From Chloroflexota bacterium (GTDB taxonomy: Bacteria > Chloroflexota > Anaerolineae > Anaerolineales > Villigracilaceae), in NCBI GenBank assembly GCA_021787595.1, contig JAJYLQ010000004.1, positions 1 to 64,000 on the forward strand: 64,000 nt of DNA, given 5' to 3'. This document shows positions 43,970 to 53,317 of this stretch, piece by piece. The translations under genes and the position numbers were made by a program. Within the stretch, counting starts at the first letter, position 1. Every line of letters starts with the position of its first letter. Under the pieces are notes generated by a model. The model had not been told where the DNA came from. It made no database searches and was given only the letters and a program-made list of their open reading frames with translations.

Positions 43970-45388
43970 CTAGCTCGAGCTTTCGCTCGCTTCTTCGCTG
44001 GACGATTTAGCGGCTTCCGTTTCATTGGGTTTTTCTTCGCCCGCGGCTTCTTCCGTTTTCTCTTCGGGCTTATATTCACCGGTTGCGATGGCTTTCAACC
44101 GATCCAGCGTGCGGCGCGTCAGCAGGCGATTTGCGGATTGCATGGCGACGGCTTCCGCGACGCGCTGCTGTCCCTGTTTGCCGCCGCGGATGCTGTTCAG
44201 GTTGACGCCCTGCATTTGCAGGTCCACCAGCGTGTTGTTGAATTCTTCATCGAGTGACTTGTTGTCCACTTCGATCTTTTCCTGGCGCGAAATTTCATCC
44301 AAAATCAATGAACGCTCGAGACGTTTCTTTGCAACGGGCTTGGCTTCTTCTTCAAGAAATCTGGCTGCGTCGGTGTTGCGCATTTTGTAATAGGCCTCGA
44401 GATCAAGTCCCTGCTGGGCCAGCCGCTCACCCAGATCCTCGACAACGTGGCCGGCTTCATGCTCCAGCGATTGCGGCGCGTATTTGATCGTCGCGCCTTC
44501 CTTGATCCTGTCAACCACCTGGGTAAAGTATTCATCCTCATACTTGGCGCGGGCATCCGCTTCGATCTCTTTGGTCAGCGCCTCCTTGAGCGCGTCGAGC
44601 GATTCGTATTGACCGACCATCTTTGCGAAATCATCGTTCAGCTCCGGCAGCGTCATCGAGCGGATGGTCTTGACCGTCACCTTGATATCCGCACTTTGCC
44701 CGGCGAGTGTTTCGTCGTCGTGGTCTTTCGGGAAGTCGTGCTGGATCGTTTTGGAATCACCCGCTTTCAGTCCCGCGAGTTGACGCGCAAAACCGGGAAA
44801 CGGAAATTCGTTCCCGCGGTCCTCTTTGCGGATCAGCGTTGCGAATCCGGGACGCGCCAACGCTTCTTTTTCGGATTCCAGATCGGCGAGAATGTAATCG
44901 CTTTCCTGCGCCTCGCGTTCGACGGTCTCGGTCGAAGCATACATTTGTCGCAAATCTTCCAGCGATTGATCGAGCTTCTCCGGGCCGGGCGCTTCGAATT
45001 CGTAAGGCACGCGCAGGCTGTGATAGTCACCCAGATTCACTTCAGGAGCCAGCGGCACTTTGAACGTGAACCTGGGCAGATCGGTTCCGTCAACCTTTTC
45101 GAGCTTTTCGAGCGAACCCGGCGCAACGGGGTTGAGGTCCGCCTCTTTCAGCATTTTGGGATAGATTTCATCCACGAGCAAGTCAACGGCCTGTTCATGG
45201 ATGGCTTCCTCGCCGTAATAGCGGAGGATCACTTCATACGGCGCCTTGCCGGGACGAAAACCGGGAATCTTGCCGCGCTCCGCCAGTTTACGCGCTGCGC
45301 GCCGCCGGGCCTTGTCAAGCTGATCAGTCTCCACTTCAACAATTACTTGAGCCTGATGATCTTCTTGAATGGTCTTTTCGAATTTCAA
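43970..45388 (-). CDS. tig: Trigger factor
   Basis: A 472-residue ribosome-bound chaperone. The N-terminal ribosome-binding domain has the loop [12 protein letters not shown] (the family motif GFRxGKxP). The FKBP-like PPIase part shows [14 protein letters not shown] and [16 protein letters not shown]. The helical C-terminal domain follows and ends in an unusually acidic Ser/Glu tail ([19 protein letters not shown]). Normal length is about 430, so the tail is the main difference. It precedes clpP as in many genomes. Confidence 0.95.
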   Translation of the reverse strand: MKFEKTIQEDHQAQVIVEVETDQLDKARRRAARKLAERGKIPGFRPGKAPYEVILRYYGEEAIHEQAVDLLVDEIYPKMLKEADLNPVAPGSLEKLEKVDGTDLPRFTFKVPLAPEVNLGDYHSLRVPYEFEAPGPEKLDQSLEDLRQMYASTETVEREAQESDYILADLESEKEALARPGFATLIRKEDRGNEFPFPGFARQLAGLKAGDSKTIQHDFPKDHDDETLAGQSADIKVTVKTIRSMTLPELNDDFAKMVGQYESLDALKEALTKEIEADARAKYEDEYFTQVVDRIKEGATIKYAPQSLEHEAGHVVEDLGERLAQQGLDLEAYYKMRNTDAARFLEEEAKPVAKKRLERSLILDEISRQEKIEVDNKSLDEEFNNTLVDLQMQGVNLNSIRGGKQGQQRVAEAVAMQSANRLLTRRTLDRLKAIATGEYKPEEKTEEAAGEEKPNETEAAKSSSEEASESSS

Positions 45389-45433
45389 GCTTCAATTCCT
45401 TCTTTATAAACGGATGGCGAAGATGACTTCGCT

Positions 45434-45518
45434 TGGTGGGGACGGAGGGACTTGAACCCTCACGCCTTGCGGCATGGCGTTCTAAGCGCCACCTGTCTGC
45501 CAGTTCCAGCACGTCCCC
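45434..45518 (-). tRNA. tRNA-Leu (UAG)
   Basis: On the minus strand the sequence starts GGGGACGTGCTGGAACTGG and ends CGTCCCCACCA. The acceptor stem GGGGACG/CGTCCCC pairs fully. The anticodon arm is TGGCG-CTTAGAA-CGCCA with anticodon UAG. A long variable arm (TGCCGCAAGGCG) marks a class II tRNA, the T arm is GAGGGTTCAAGTCCCTC, and CCA is encoded. It is 85 bases long. Confidence 0.96.
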
Positions 45519-45655
45519 AATCTGGAACGCGGCGAAATTATAAAGCACGGGCAGGGGAGCGTCAATAAACGGGACAGGTTGTTAACTTTATGCTTATGCG
45601 CGTTTTGACAACCAGAAAAGTGTTGGGTTGAGCGAAATACGTTATGCAGGCGATA

Positions 45656-46243
45656 TCAACCCTGGTTTCTGGCAAAGGCTTTGCTCCACCAGGTTTGCTG
45701 CTGCGGAACCCATCTTCGCTGCCTGAATATTTTATGGAAGATGCGCTGGTCCATGAGGAAGTGCAGTGTATCGGTGCTTGCCAGTCCAACCAGGGCGATG
45801 TAAAAGTATAGAAACTCCAGCAAACCAATTCCGGCTTGTCGCAGAAAACCAAACAGCGCTGGACTCAAGAAATAAGCAGCGGCCAACGCCATCCAATACG
45901 CGATGCTCAAGTAGAGCAGCCTGCCAAGTGTTCCGATCACCGGCCAGTGACTCAATGGCGAGCGATGAGGAATCAGCTTGCGATAAGGAAACCAATAAAT
46001 CCACCAAAGGTTTTCTCCAAGAGGAGATATGTCCCGGACTTCTTCCTCGCTGTCGCTGCCAGCATCCACATCCAGGTCTGGCGTTAGAAATAACCCTCCC
46101 AATGCCCCAACCGATAATGCCAGTGATGAAAAGAAGACCGTTTGCAATGGGTAACCTCGATAAATCCCGTTTGCAGCTTGCCCGATGAACAGGAACATTG
46201 CCAGGGTTCTTGTCCCTGTTGCGTGAGTTTTGCCGTCAGCCAT
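45656..46243 (-). CDS. DUF2227 putative metal-binding membrane protein
   Basis: A 195-residue protein. DUF2227 features: MADGKTHATGTR start with a His, LGGLFLTPDLDVDAGSDSEE, then WWIYWFPYRKLIPHRSPLSHWPVIGTLGRLLYL. His and Asp residues in these blocks would bind a metal. Three to four membrane segments follow. The start is ATG 46243, which matches family N-termini; the frame to 46417 is an overlap with the next gene's leader. Function is unknown, and a role as a membrane hydrolase is only a guess. Confidence 0.85.
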   Translation of the reverse strand: MADGKTHATGTRTLAMFLFIGQAANGIYRGYPLQTVFFSSLALSVGALGGLFLTPDLDVDAGSDSEEEVRDISPLGENLWWIYWFPYRKLIPHRSPLSHWPVIGTLGRLLYLSIAYWMALAAAYFLSPALFGFLRQAGIGLLEFLYFYIALVGLASTDTLHFLMDQRIFHKIFRQRRWVPQQQTWWSKAFARNQG

Positions 46244-46318
46244 GATAAATCTCCGCGGTACGATGATGTAAAAGCTTGAAGTTGACGCCATCCATTCTAC
46301 ATCAAATCCGAACAGTTG

Positions 46319-46327
46319 TGCTATAAT
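46319..46327 (+). promoter_or_regulatory. Extended -10 candidate
   Basis: TGCTATAAT, an exact extended -10, lies 47 bases before the small membrane protein gene, which has a good AAGGAG. Confidence 0.55.
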
Positions 46328-46374
46328 CCGCCCCAATTGTTTGTTGATGGTCAGCGAGAGAAGGAGATGAAAAA

Positions 46375-46647
46375 ATGGGATACTACAGAAGAGGCGGTTA
46401 CCAGTTTGGCTCGACACGCCTGATCGTCAAATTGGAGCATCTGCTTTTTGCGGGCATATTCGTTGTTATATTAAGTTCCATCTTCTTGGTGATCAGCAGT
46501 GTAATTCAATTAGGCGACGCGGCATTGATTGATACCGTGTACTATTGGCTGATGAATGTCCTGGCGGCAATTCCCTGGTATGTTTTTCTTGCAACGCTTT
46601 TGGTTGGCATCTTGTTCTTAAAGCTGGCAGGCGGCAAAGGGGAATAG
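46375..46647 (+). CDS. Small two-helix membrane protein
   Basis: A 90-residue protein I do not recognise. MGYYRRGGYQFGSTRLIVK is a basic cytoplasmic tail. Two hydrophobic helices (LLFAGIFVVILSSIFLVISS and PWYVFLATLLVGILFL) are joined by a loop. AGAAGGAG precedes the ATG and an extended -10 sits upstream, so it is very likely expressed. It diverges from the DUF2227 gene. Confidence 0.75.
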   Translation: MGYYRRGGYQFGSTRLIVKLEHLLFAGIFVVILSSIFLVISSVIQLGDAALIDTVYYWLMNVLAAIPWYVFLATLLVGILFLKLAGGKGE

Positions 46648-46672
46648 TTCGACATCCGCGCGAAACCTGCTT

Positions 46673-46681
46673 TGGTATAAT
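46673..46681 (+). promoter_or_regulatory. Extended -10 predicting a leaderless mRNA
   Basis: TGGTATAAT ends only 8 bases before ATG 46690, so transcription would start at or within a base or two of the start codon. There is no ribosome site. Confidence 0.6.
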
Positions 46682-46689
46682 CCCGACCC

Positions 46690-47106
46690 ATGTCCCGAAT
46701 TATAAACATCGATTCCATTGGGAAACAACGTACTCAATTAAGCAAGGCGGTCGTGCTTGCCGTGCGTGACCTGGCGCGTCAAAAAGATGTCACTGCCGAA
46801 ACGCGCGACCTTGCTTCATTCATTTCGATTGCTTTGCAGACCATCGCAGATGGCATTGACTCCTCCGTCACCGCGTGGGAGAAACGCGACTACTGGATCA
46901 AGGCTGACAAGTTCCGCATGGAATGGGCCTGGGCCGGGCAGACCGCGCAAAAGATGCGGACTGCCGTGCTGTCGGATGATTGGGCAAGCGTGGCAATATT
47001 GTCAGCGCACGCCGCGCAGAAATTGGCAAAGATTCAAGTCAGCGAGAATCACAGGTTGGGAAAGCCGTGGATCGGGGCTTATCGGCAATTGTTGGCGGCG
47101 CAATAG
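46690..47106 (+). CDS. Conserved hypothetical protein
   Basis: A 138-residue helical protein without a domain I can name. It begins MSRIINIDSIGKQRTQLSKA and includes AEKRDYWIKADKFRMEWAWAG-like EKRDYWIKADKFRMEWAWAG and ENHRLGKPWIGAYRQLL. The leaderless promoter just upstream supports it. It may sit in its own transcript ahead of the large regulator gene, 88 bases before it. Confidence 0.75.
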   Translation: MSRIINIDSIGKQRTQLSKAVVLAVRDLARQKDVTAETRDLASFISIALQTIADGIDSSVTAWEKRDYWIKADKFRMEWAWAGQTAQKMRTAVLSDDWASVAILSAHAAQKLAKIQVSENHRLGKPWIGAYRQLLAAQ

Positions 47107-47193
47107 CGGCCTTGCCGCGGGTTTCATGGATGCGATGCGCGTGCGGATTCGCTCTCTCTCCGGCAATTCCAATAGAGTGTAAAATTCCCCACA

Positions 47194-50100
47194 ATGCAAT
47201 CGTATCCTTCCGTGTTGCGGACCAAGATCATCCCGCCTCCCCGGAACGCGCGAACATTGGCGCGTCCGCGCGTAAGTCAGGTTCTGAAACAGGCGTTGGA
47301 ATATCGTCTCACCATTTTGCAGGCCGAGGCGGGATATGGCAAAAGCACTGCGCTGGCGGAGCTGGCAGGCGAGATCAAGCCGCTGATCTGGTATCAGGTC
47401 AATGAAGACGATAACGACCCGCTGGTCTTCCTCCAGCATTTATGTCATGCCGTTCAATATGCCCTGCCCGAGATCCTCGACCTGCCTTTTGCTTACTTGA
47501 ATGGCTGGGACGGCACGCAGGGGCGGCTTCCATGGCGCGGGGCGCTGGATCAAATGATCAATTCGCTGGCAGGTCATTTATCCGGTCCAACTCTTTTGAT
47601 TATGGACGACGCGCACCACGTCACGGATTCGGGTGAAGTGGCATACATCCTCGACCATTTGATCGGATTGGCTCCAGCCCATTTGCATATTCTTTTATCA
47701 GGGCGACCCAAGATCACATTGCCCACATTGCCGCGCTGGCGCTCGCAGGGCGATTATCTTGAGCTTGACCAATCCATGCTGACGTTTACGAAAAACGAAA
47801 TCTCCTCATTGTTCGCGCTTCATTATCAGCTTGAGCTTACCATAGAGGAAGCCGACTCTTTATTGACATATACCGAAGGCTGGGCGATTGCGCTGCAGTT
47901 GATCTGGCAAAGCCTCCGTAATCAATCGGGTTCGACGCTCGAGTTTCCTTCGCGCTGGCAAGCTGATTCGCTGGAAGTTTTATTCGATGTGCTTGCCCGC
48001 GAAGTTTTCGAGCGCCAGCCTCAGGACGTACGCGACTTCCTTTTGATCACTGCCACGCTGCGCGACCTTCATCCGCAGGCCTGTGATGCGCTGCGCCAGG
48101 CGGTCGGCGATTTTGCCAACGACTCAGCCTCGATGCTTGCCTACCTCCGACGCCAGGATCTTTTCGTGGTCGAGACCGCGGACGGTGCACTGCGTTATCA
48201 TCACATCTTCCACAACTTTTTGCGGCAGCAATCTTCGCAGGAACAGCGCGGCCGATGGCATCAGATCGCTGCACAGTATTTTATGACCCGCAAGGATCAC
48301 GAGTCCGCCGTTTATCATTTGCTCGAAGCGCAGGCTTGGGATGAGGTCGCGAACCTTTTGGACATCTATGCCCCGAGGCTTCTTTCTGCAGGACGGCTGG
48401 ATACGCTTGCGGCATACATCGCTTCGCTGCCGCCCTCGAGCCTGCACCAACACCCCATGCTGATCTTTACGCTGGGAGACCTCGCCCGCCTGCACAGCCG
48501 CTTCGACGAGGCACAGGGCTGGTACAAGCAGGCTGAGACTCTCTGGCGTTCGCGCGGACAACAGGATGGCGTGGCGCGCGCCTTGCGCGGTCAAGCGCGC
48601 GTTTATATTGATACAGTCAATCCCAGCCAGGCGGAGCGCCTGTTGGAAGAAGCCATCCGCTTGAGCGATGGATTTGAAGACCGCGAAACGCAAGTGCGTT
48701 TATATGAATTGCTTGCTGAGAATAAACTGAATTCTGGTCACGTGGATGAAGCCGAACGATTACGTCAACGCGCGGAAGAATTGCGCGCCGAAGGTCCATC
48801 GAACGATCAATTATGGTTCCGGGTCTTATTGCGAACAGGCCGACTCGAGGAGGCGCGGCGCGGCTTGGAAGGACTCGCCGAAACCGAAAAACGCGAACCC
48901 GTGCAAACCCCGCGCGCCCATCGTGAGACGATGTTATTGCTTTCGTTGATCTATTCGATGATGGGCATGAGCAAACACGCCTATCGTGCCGCACTCGAAG
49001 GCACGCGGCGCGGCGATGAATTGAAATCTCCGTTTGTCACCGCGGTCGGTCACATGCGCCAGGGACATGCCCTGAATGTGTCTTCAAATCCAAATAACGA
49101 AAATTTCGCGCAGGCATTGAGCGAGTTCGAGAAAAGTGCGGAGATCAGCCGCAACTTGGATGTGCCGCGCCTGCTTGTCGAAGCGGATTGGGGATTATGC
49201 CGCGCCTATGGCTATCAGGGCGATTTGCCGCGCGCACAATCCTGTGCGCAGGAGGCCATCGAGATTGCCGCTCAAGCAGGCGATGAATGGATCGCCTCGC
49301 TGACTCGTCTGACGATGGGCGCGAGTCTGATGCTCGCATCCCGTTACGAAGCCGCGCAGGAATGGCTCAATCGCGCGGTCGTAGGCTTTCAAGAATGCAG
49401 CGATCCGTTTGGACGAAGCGCCGGGCGTATTTGGCTGGCTTATGGTTATCTCAAACAAAAACAATTCGACCGGCTCAAACAAATCTTGCCGGAGGCGCTC
49501 GCGACCTGCCAGCAAAATGGATATTACTTTTTCTTCACGCGTCCATCATTGTTGGGTGCTTTAGATGAACGAATTTTTGTTCCTTTGCTGCTATATGCCC
49601 GCGCACAAGGATGGGAAAGCGCGTACATTGACCGCCTGCTGGAGATCGTGAGTTTGTCGGGCGTGACGATTCACTCCGGGTTTAGACTCCGCGTCAAAAC
49701 GCTGGGCAGTTTCCAAGTCTGGAGAGGAAGCGAGGCGATTCCCTCGAACGGATGGCGGCGCGAGTCGGCGCGTCAGCTTTTTCAATTGCTGATCACGTAT
49801 CGTCATTCACCGCTCGATCGCGATCAAATCTGCGAATATCTTTGGCCCGAAGCCGATGCTGCCACCGCACAGCGAAATTTCAAGATCACGCTAAACACGT
49901 TATATCAAGTTTTGGAACCCGAACGCGATCCCGGAAGCGAGTCGGCATTTATTTTGCGCGAAGGCACAACGTATTCAATCCGCCCCAACGCCGATCTGCA
50001 ATTGGACGCAGATCAATTCGCGGAGGCCGCACGCGGAGCGAAGAAGTCCGATATGGAGCTGCTCCAGCGGGCCGTGGATTTGTATCGCGGCGATTATCTG

Positions 50101-50427
50101 CCGGATACATTGTATGAAACGTGGGCGGCGGAGGAACGCGAAAGGCTGGCCTCGCTGTTCCTTGAATCGGCGGATCGCCTGGCCGAGCTTTTGCTTCAGC
50201 AAAATAAATATACTGAAGTGATTGACTTGTGCCAGCGGGTGCTGGCACAGGATAATTGCTGGGAGCGCGCTTATCGTCATTTGATGCTGGCGTACGATCG
50301 TCTCGGAGATCGGGGCCAGGTGGGGCGGACGTACCAACGCTGCGTCCAGACTTTGCACAAAGAACTCGATCTCTCTCCATCATCAGAGACAAAAGAGTTG
50401 TACGAAAAATTATCAGGCGGCAAATAG
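47194..50427 (+). CDS. MalT-like ATPase/TPR regulator with C-terminal SARP/BTAD domains
   Basis: A 1077-residue one-component regulator. Residues 1-330 form the STAND-type ATPase, with Walker A EAGYGKSTAL and Walker B TLLIMDDAHH. About residues 340-800 hold TPR-like helices. The C-terminal part starts RVKTLGSFQVWRGSEAIPSN, an OmpR-like winged helix (RQLFQLLITYRHSPLDRDQICEYLWPE), and finishes in a BTAD (DLYRGDYLPDTLYETWAAEE). Most MalT relatives end in LuxR helix-turn-helix instead. It should bind a ligand, assemble with ATP and activate transcription. Its target may be the acyl-CoA cluster 150 bases downstream. Confidence 0.92.
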   Translation: MQSYPSVLRTKIIPPPRNARTLARPRVSQVLKQALEYRLTILQAEAGYGKSTALAELAGEIKPLIWYQVNEDDNDPLVFLQHLCHAVQYALPEILDLPFAYLNGWDGTQGRLPWRGALDQMINSLAGHLSGPTLLIMDDAHHVTDSGEVAYILDHLIGLAPAHLHILLSGRPKITLPTLPRWRSQGDYLELDQSMLTFTKNEISSLFALHYQLELTIEEADSLLTYTEGWAIALQLIWQSLRNQSGSTLEFPSRWQADSLEVLFDVLAREVFERQPQDVRDFLLITATLRDLHPQACDALRQAVGDFANDSASMLAYLRRQDLFVVETADGALRYHHIFHNFLRQQSSQEQRGRWHQIAAQYFMTRKDHESAVYHLLEAQAWDEVANLLDIYAPRLLSAGRLDTLAAYIASLPPSSLHQHPMLIFTLGDLARLHSRFDEAQGWYKQAETLWRSRGQQDGVARALRGQARVYIDTVNPSQAERLLEEAIRLSDGFEDRETQVRLYELLAENKLNSGHVDEAERLRQRAEELRAEGPSNDQLWFRVLLRTGRLEEARRGLEGLAETEKREPVQTPRAHRETMLLLSLIYSMMGMSKHAYRAALEGTRRGDELKSPFVTAVGHMRQGHALNVSSNPNNENFAQALSEFEKSAEISRNLDVPRLLVEADWGLCRAYGYQGDLPRAQSCAQEAIEIAAQAGDEWIASLTRLTMGASLMLASRYEAAQEWLNRAVVGFQECSDPFGRSAGRIWLAYGYLKQKQFDRLKQILPEALATCQQNGYYFFFTRPSLLGALDERIFVPLLLYARAQGWESAYIDRLLEIVSLSGVTIHSGFRLRVKTLGSFQVWRGSEAIPSNGWRRESARQLFQLLITYRHSPLDRDQICEYLWPEADAATAQRNFKITLNTLYQVLEPERDPGSESAFILREGTTYSIRPNADLQLDADQFAEAARGAKKSDMELLQRAVDLYRGDYLPDTLYETWAAEERERLASLFLESADRLAELLLQQNKYTEVIDLCQRVLAQDNCWERAYRHLMLAYDRLGDRGQVGRTYQRCVQTLHKELDLSPSSETKELYEKLSGGK

Positions 50428-50512
50428 AAAATTCAGATTAGCCGGAACGCAGGCTTCAGTCTGCAATGCCAAAGCGGACTTGAAGTCCGCGCTCCGAAGC
50501 AAAACTCGTATC

Positions 50513-50541
50513 AGAGCGGCCTCTGGCCGCTCTTTCATTTT
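50513..50541 (+). terminator. Terminator of the MalT/BTAD gene
   Basis: AGAGCGGCC and GGCCGCTCT pair perfectly around a TCT loop, followed by TTCATTTTGT. Confidence 0.7.
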
Positions 50542-50557
50542 GTAACCGGCTGGTTAC
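50542..50557. promoter_or_regulatory. Palindromic operator candidate, copy 1
   Basis: GTAACCGGCTGGTTAC is a perfect 6-4-6 palindrome 22 bases before the first gene of the acyl-CoA cluster. A variant lies at 56851. Such sites suit TetR-type regulators of acyl-CoA metabolism. Confidence 0.45.
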
Positions 50558-50579
50558 CGCCGCTTGATACACTATCAAC

Positions 50580-50783
50580 GTGAATTCCCGCGCCGCTTCC
50601 AGCATATCTTCTTTTGTCATCCGCTTCGTAGTTGAAAATGAAGAAAACAAGCCGTCCATTTCACGCGGCTCGATTCGGCATATTCAAAGTGACGAAGAAT
50701 TGAACTTCAGCGCGTGGAAGGAAGCGGTCGAGTTCATGCGTCGTTTTGTGCCGCTGGAAGATTCAAACAGTGATCAAACATAA
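50580..50783 (+). CDS. Small conserved protein at the head of the acyl-CoA cluster
   Basis: A 67-residue protein with a GTG start. ISSFVIRFVVENE, then SRGSIRHIQSDEELNFSAWKEAVEFMRRF, looks like a small family common in Chloroflexota (RGxIRHVQSGEE). Function is unknown. It ends 8 bases before the KAS III-like gene. A good ribosome site is not visible, and the operator lies only 22 bases away, so a leaderless start is possible. Confidence 0.6.
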   Translation: MNSRAASSISSFVIRFVVENEENKPSISRGSIRHIQSDEELNFSAWKEAVEFMRRFVPLEDSNSDQT

Positions 50784-50791
50784 AAGGAATC

Positions 50792-51793
50792 ATGCCTCGT
50801 AACGTTCAAATCCTTTCCACGGGAAGCTATGTGCCCGAACGCGTCGTGACCAACGCAGAAATTGACTCGCTGATGGGCGAATCGACTTCGCAATGGCTCA
50901 TTGAAAACGTTGGCATCCGCGAACGCCGCTGGATGTCGCCCGACCAAACCACCTCGGATCTGATCGTGGAAGCCGCGAAAAAAGCTCTCGTTCGCGCGGG
51001 ACTTTCAGCGGGTGACCTCGACCTGGTCATTGTCTCCACCGATACGCCGGATTATCTATCTCCCAGCACTTCGATTGTCGTTCAATATAAGCTCGGCGCG
51101 GACAAAGCCGGATGTTATGACGTCAACTCAGCGTGCGCGGGCTGGGTGACAGCGCTCGATCAAGGCGCGCGTTATCTGCTGACCGAATCAACGATGAAAT
51201 ATATCCTCGTCGCCGGTGGATATGGGATGAGTCGCTTTATTGATCTCAAAGACAAGAAAACCGCCAATCTTTTCGCGGACGGCGCGGGCGCGGTCGTGTT
51301 GGGCATTGGCGAAGAACAAGGTTTCCTCGGCAGCCAGCTTTTGGCGGTTGGCTCATTCCATGACGCACTTGGAATTTATACGGGCGGTGCGTTCCGTCCG
51401 TGCACGCCGGAGAACTTGTCTCAATTCGGCGCGCCAAAAGTGGAGTTCGTCAAAAAATTCCCGAAGACCTTCAACACCGAATATTGGCCAAGGCTCATGC
51501 AGGGCGCGCTTGATAAAGCCGGACTGACCTTCGATGATGTGGATCATTATTTCTTCACCCAATTGAATCTCCGCACCATCGAAGCCATGATGCAATTGTT
51601 GAAACAGCCCATCGAAAAGACGCATTGGATCATGGATAAATGGGGCTACACCGGTTCGCCGTGCGTAGCGATGGCGTTGGATGATGCGATCAATCAAGGC
51701 AAAGGTCCAAAGACTGGAGATGTGATTTTGTTCTGCGCCAGCGGTGGAGGGATCACCATGGCATCCTCGGCATGGAAATGGACGGCAAAATAA
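50792..51793 (+). CDS. KAS III-like acyltransferase lacking the catalytic His and Asn
   Basis: A 333-residue FabH-fold enzyme. N-terminal STGSYVPERVVTNAEID and NVGIRERRW, then Cys115 in NSACAGW, fit the ketoacyl-ACP synthase III family. In E. coli FabH the other two catalytic residues lie in PHQANLRI and HGNTSAAS. Here those sites read FFTQLNLRT (Thr256 for His) and WGYTGSPC (Tyr286 for Asn). It can be acylated, but decarboxylative condensation is unlikely. It may be an acyl-transfer or other non-condensing member, like CerJ. It is the first enzyme of a cluster with three acyl-CoA ligases. Confidence 0.9.
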   Translation: MPRNVQILSTGSYVPERVVTNAEIDSLMGESTSQWLIENVGIRERRWMSPDQTTSDLIVEAAKKALVRAGLSAGDLDLVIVSTDTPDYLSPSTSIVVQYKLGADKAGCYDVNSACAGWVTALDQGARYLLTESTMKYILVAGGYGMSRFIDLKDKKTANLFADGAGAVVLGIGEEQGFLGSQLLAVGSFHDALGIYTGGAFRPCTPENLSQFGAPKVEFVKKFPKTFNTEYWPRLMQGALDKAGLTFDDVDHYFFTQLNLRTIEAMMQLLKQPIEKTHWIMDKWGYTGSPCVAMALDDAINQGKGPKTGDVILFCASGGGITMASSAWKWTAK

Positions 51794-51802
51794 GGAGGAA
51801 GA

Positions 51803-53317
51803 ATGTACACCTTCGACTTGTTGAATAAACAGGCTGACTTGCGGCCAGAGAAAACCGCGCTGGTTGATCCCAACACGGAACGGGAATTCACGTACGCACA
51901 GTTCAATGAAAGGGCAAGCCGTTTTGCGGAATTCATGCGTTCCGAGTGGAAAATTCAACCGGGCGAGCGGGTTTCCGTTCTTACGCAGAATGGCACGGAT
52001 TATTTTGAGATTTTATATGCCTGCGCCAAGATCGGAGCGATCCTGGTGCCGCTGAACTGGCGTTTGGCTGTACCTGAACTCAAGGACATTCTGGAAGATT
52101 CCAAGCCGCGTGCCTTGGTCTACGATACAGAGCAAACTGAGGCCGCCAATGCCGTCTCCGGCGGAATGTTGATGCTTCCGCTCACCCCTGGTCGGCGTGA
52201 GGCAAAAAATTACGAGGAGGCGCTTGCCTCCGCGTCGGGCAAAATCATTGTCATGCCGGCTCGTCCATTGGATGAGTGCTGGTACCTGCTCTATACCGCG
52301 GGGACCACAGGCAGACCCAAGGGAGTGATTCAAACCTATGGCATGGTCTTGTACAACCACCTCAACATTGCCCCTGCTATTGACCTGACCTCGCAGGACA
52401 CGACGTTGAATCTGCTGCCTGTTTTCCATACGGGCGGCAACAACATGTATACTAATCCCACTTTCATCGCTGGTGGAACAGCGATTATCCCGCGCGCCTT
52501 TGATGTTGTGCAAACCATGCAATTACTTGCAACTCGTGTGACCGCCTTCTTCGGCGTGCCCGCCATGTATCTGTTCATGAGCCAGAACCCCGATTTCGAA
52601 AAGACCGATTTTTCGCACATGCGCTCGTGGGCATGCGGCGGCGCGCCCATGCCTTTGAGCCTTTTGGAGTTATACGCGAAGCGTGGAATCATGATCCGGC
52701 AGGGATTTGGCATGACGGAAACGGGGCCGACCGTCTTCCTGGTTGATGGAGCGCATGCAGTCACAAAATCAGGCTCGGTGGGCAAACCCCAGCCATGGGT
52801 GGAGGTCCGCATTGTGGATCGCGAAGGCATGGATGTTCCCGCGGGTGAAATGGGCGAGTTGCTCATCAAGGGGCCCGGCGTGACTCCCGGTTACTGGCAA
52901 TCGCCCGAGATCACCAGGCAATCCTTTGAAGATGGCTGGCTGCATTCCGGTGATGTTGCCCGCCGGGATGGGGAAGGCTATTACTATATTGTAGACCGCT
53001 GGAAGGACATGTTCATCTCCGGCGGCGAGAACGTGTATCCTGCCGAGGTGGAAAACGTGCTGTTCTCTCACCCGGCAGTTGCGGAGGCCGCCGTCATCGG
53101 CGCGGCAGATGCGAAATGGGGGGAAGTGGGGCGCGCTGTTGTTGTCGTCAAAACCAGTCAAACATTGACCGAGCAGGAAATCATCGAATTCTGTCAGTCG
53201 CGTTTGGCAAAGTACAAAGTGCCGAAGTCGGTTGTGTTTGTTCCCGCCTTGCCGCGCAACGCCGCCGGAAAAGTTTTGAAAACAGAATTGCGCAAACAGT
53301 ATGCTGGTAATCCATGA
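51803..53317 (+). CDS. AMP-forming acyl-CoA synthetase 1
   Basis: A 504-residue adenylate-forming ligase that joins a carboxylic acid to CoA. The P-loop motif reads YTAGTTGRPKGVIQ, the A5 region GFGMTETGPT, the hinge DRWKDMFISGGENVYPAE, and the catalytic Lys lies in PRNAAGKVLKTELR. GGAGGAAGA stands just before ATG 51803. Its stop overlaps the MaoC gene start as ATGA, tying CoA activation to hydration of the product. Substrate length unknown. Confidence 0.94.
   Translation: MYTFDLLNKQADLRPEKTALVDPNTEREFTYAQFNERASRFAEFMRSEWKIQPGERVSVLTQNGTDYFEILYACAKIGAILVPLNWRLAVPELKDILEDSKPRALVYDTEQTEAANAVSGGMLMLPLTPGRREAKNYEEALASASGKIIVMPARPLDECWYLLYTAGTTGRPKGVIQTYGMVLYNHLNIAPAIDLTSQDTTLNLLPVFHTGGNNMYTNPTFIAGGTAIIPRAFDVVQTMQLLATRVTAFFGVPAMYLFMSQNPDFEKTDFSHMRSWACGGAPMPLSLLELYAKRGIMIRQGFGMTETGPTVFLVDGAHAVTKSGSVGKPQPWVEVRIVDREGMDVPAGEMGELLIKGPGVTPGYWQSPEITRQSFEDGWLHSGDVARRDGEGYYYIVDRWKDMFISGGENVYPAEVENVLFSHPAVAEAAVIGAADAKWGEVGRAVVVVKTSQTLTEQEIIEFCQSRLAKYKVPKSVVFVPALPRNAAGKVLKTELRKQYAGNP

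Noticed and set aside
44447-45409. Plus-strand open frame of 320 codons
   Set aside because: It is antisense to trigger factor, whose motifs are clear.
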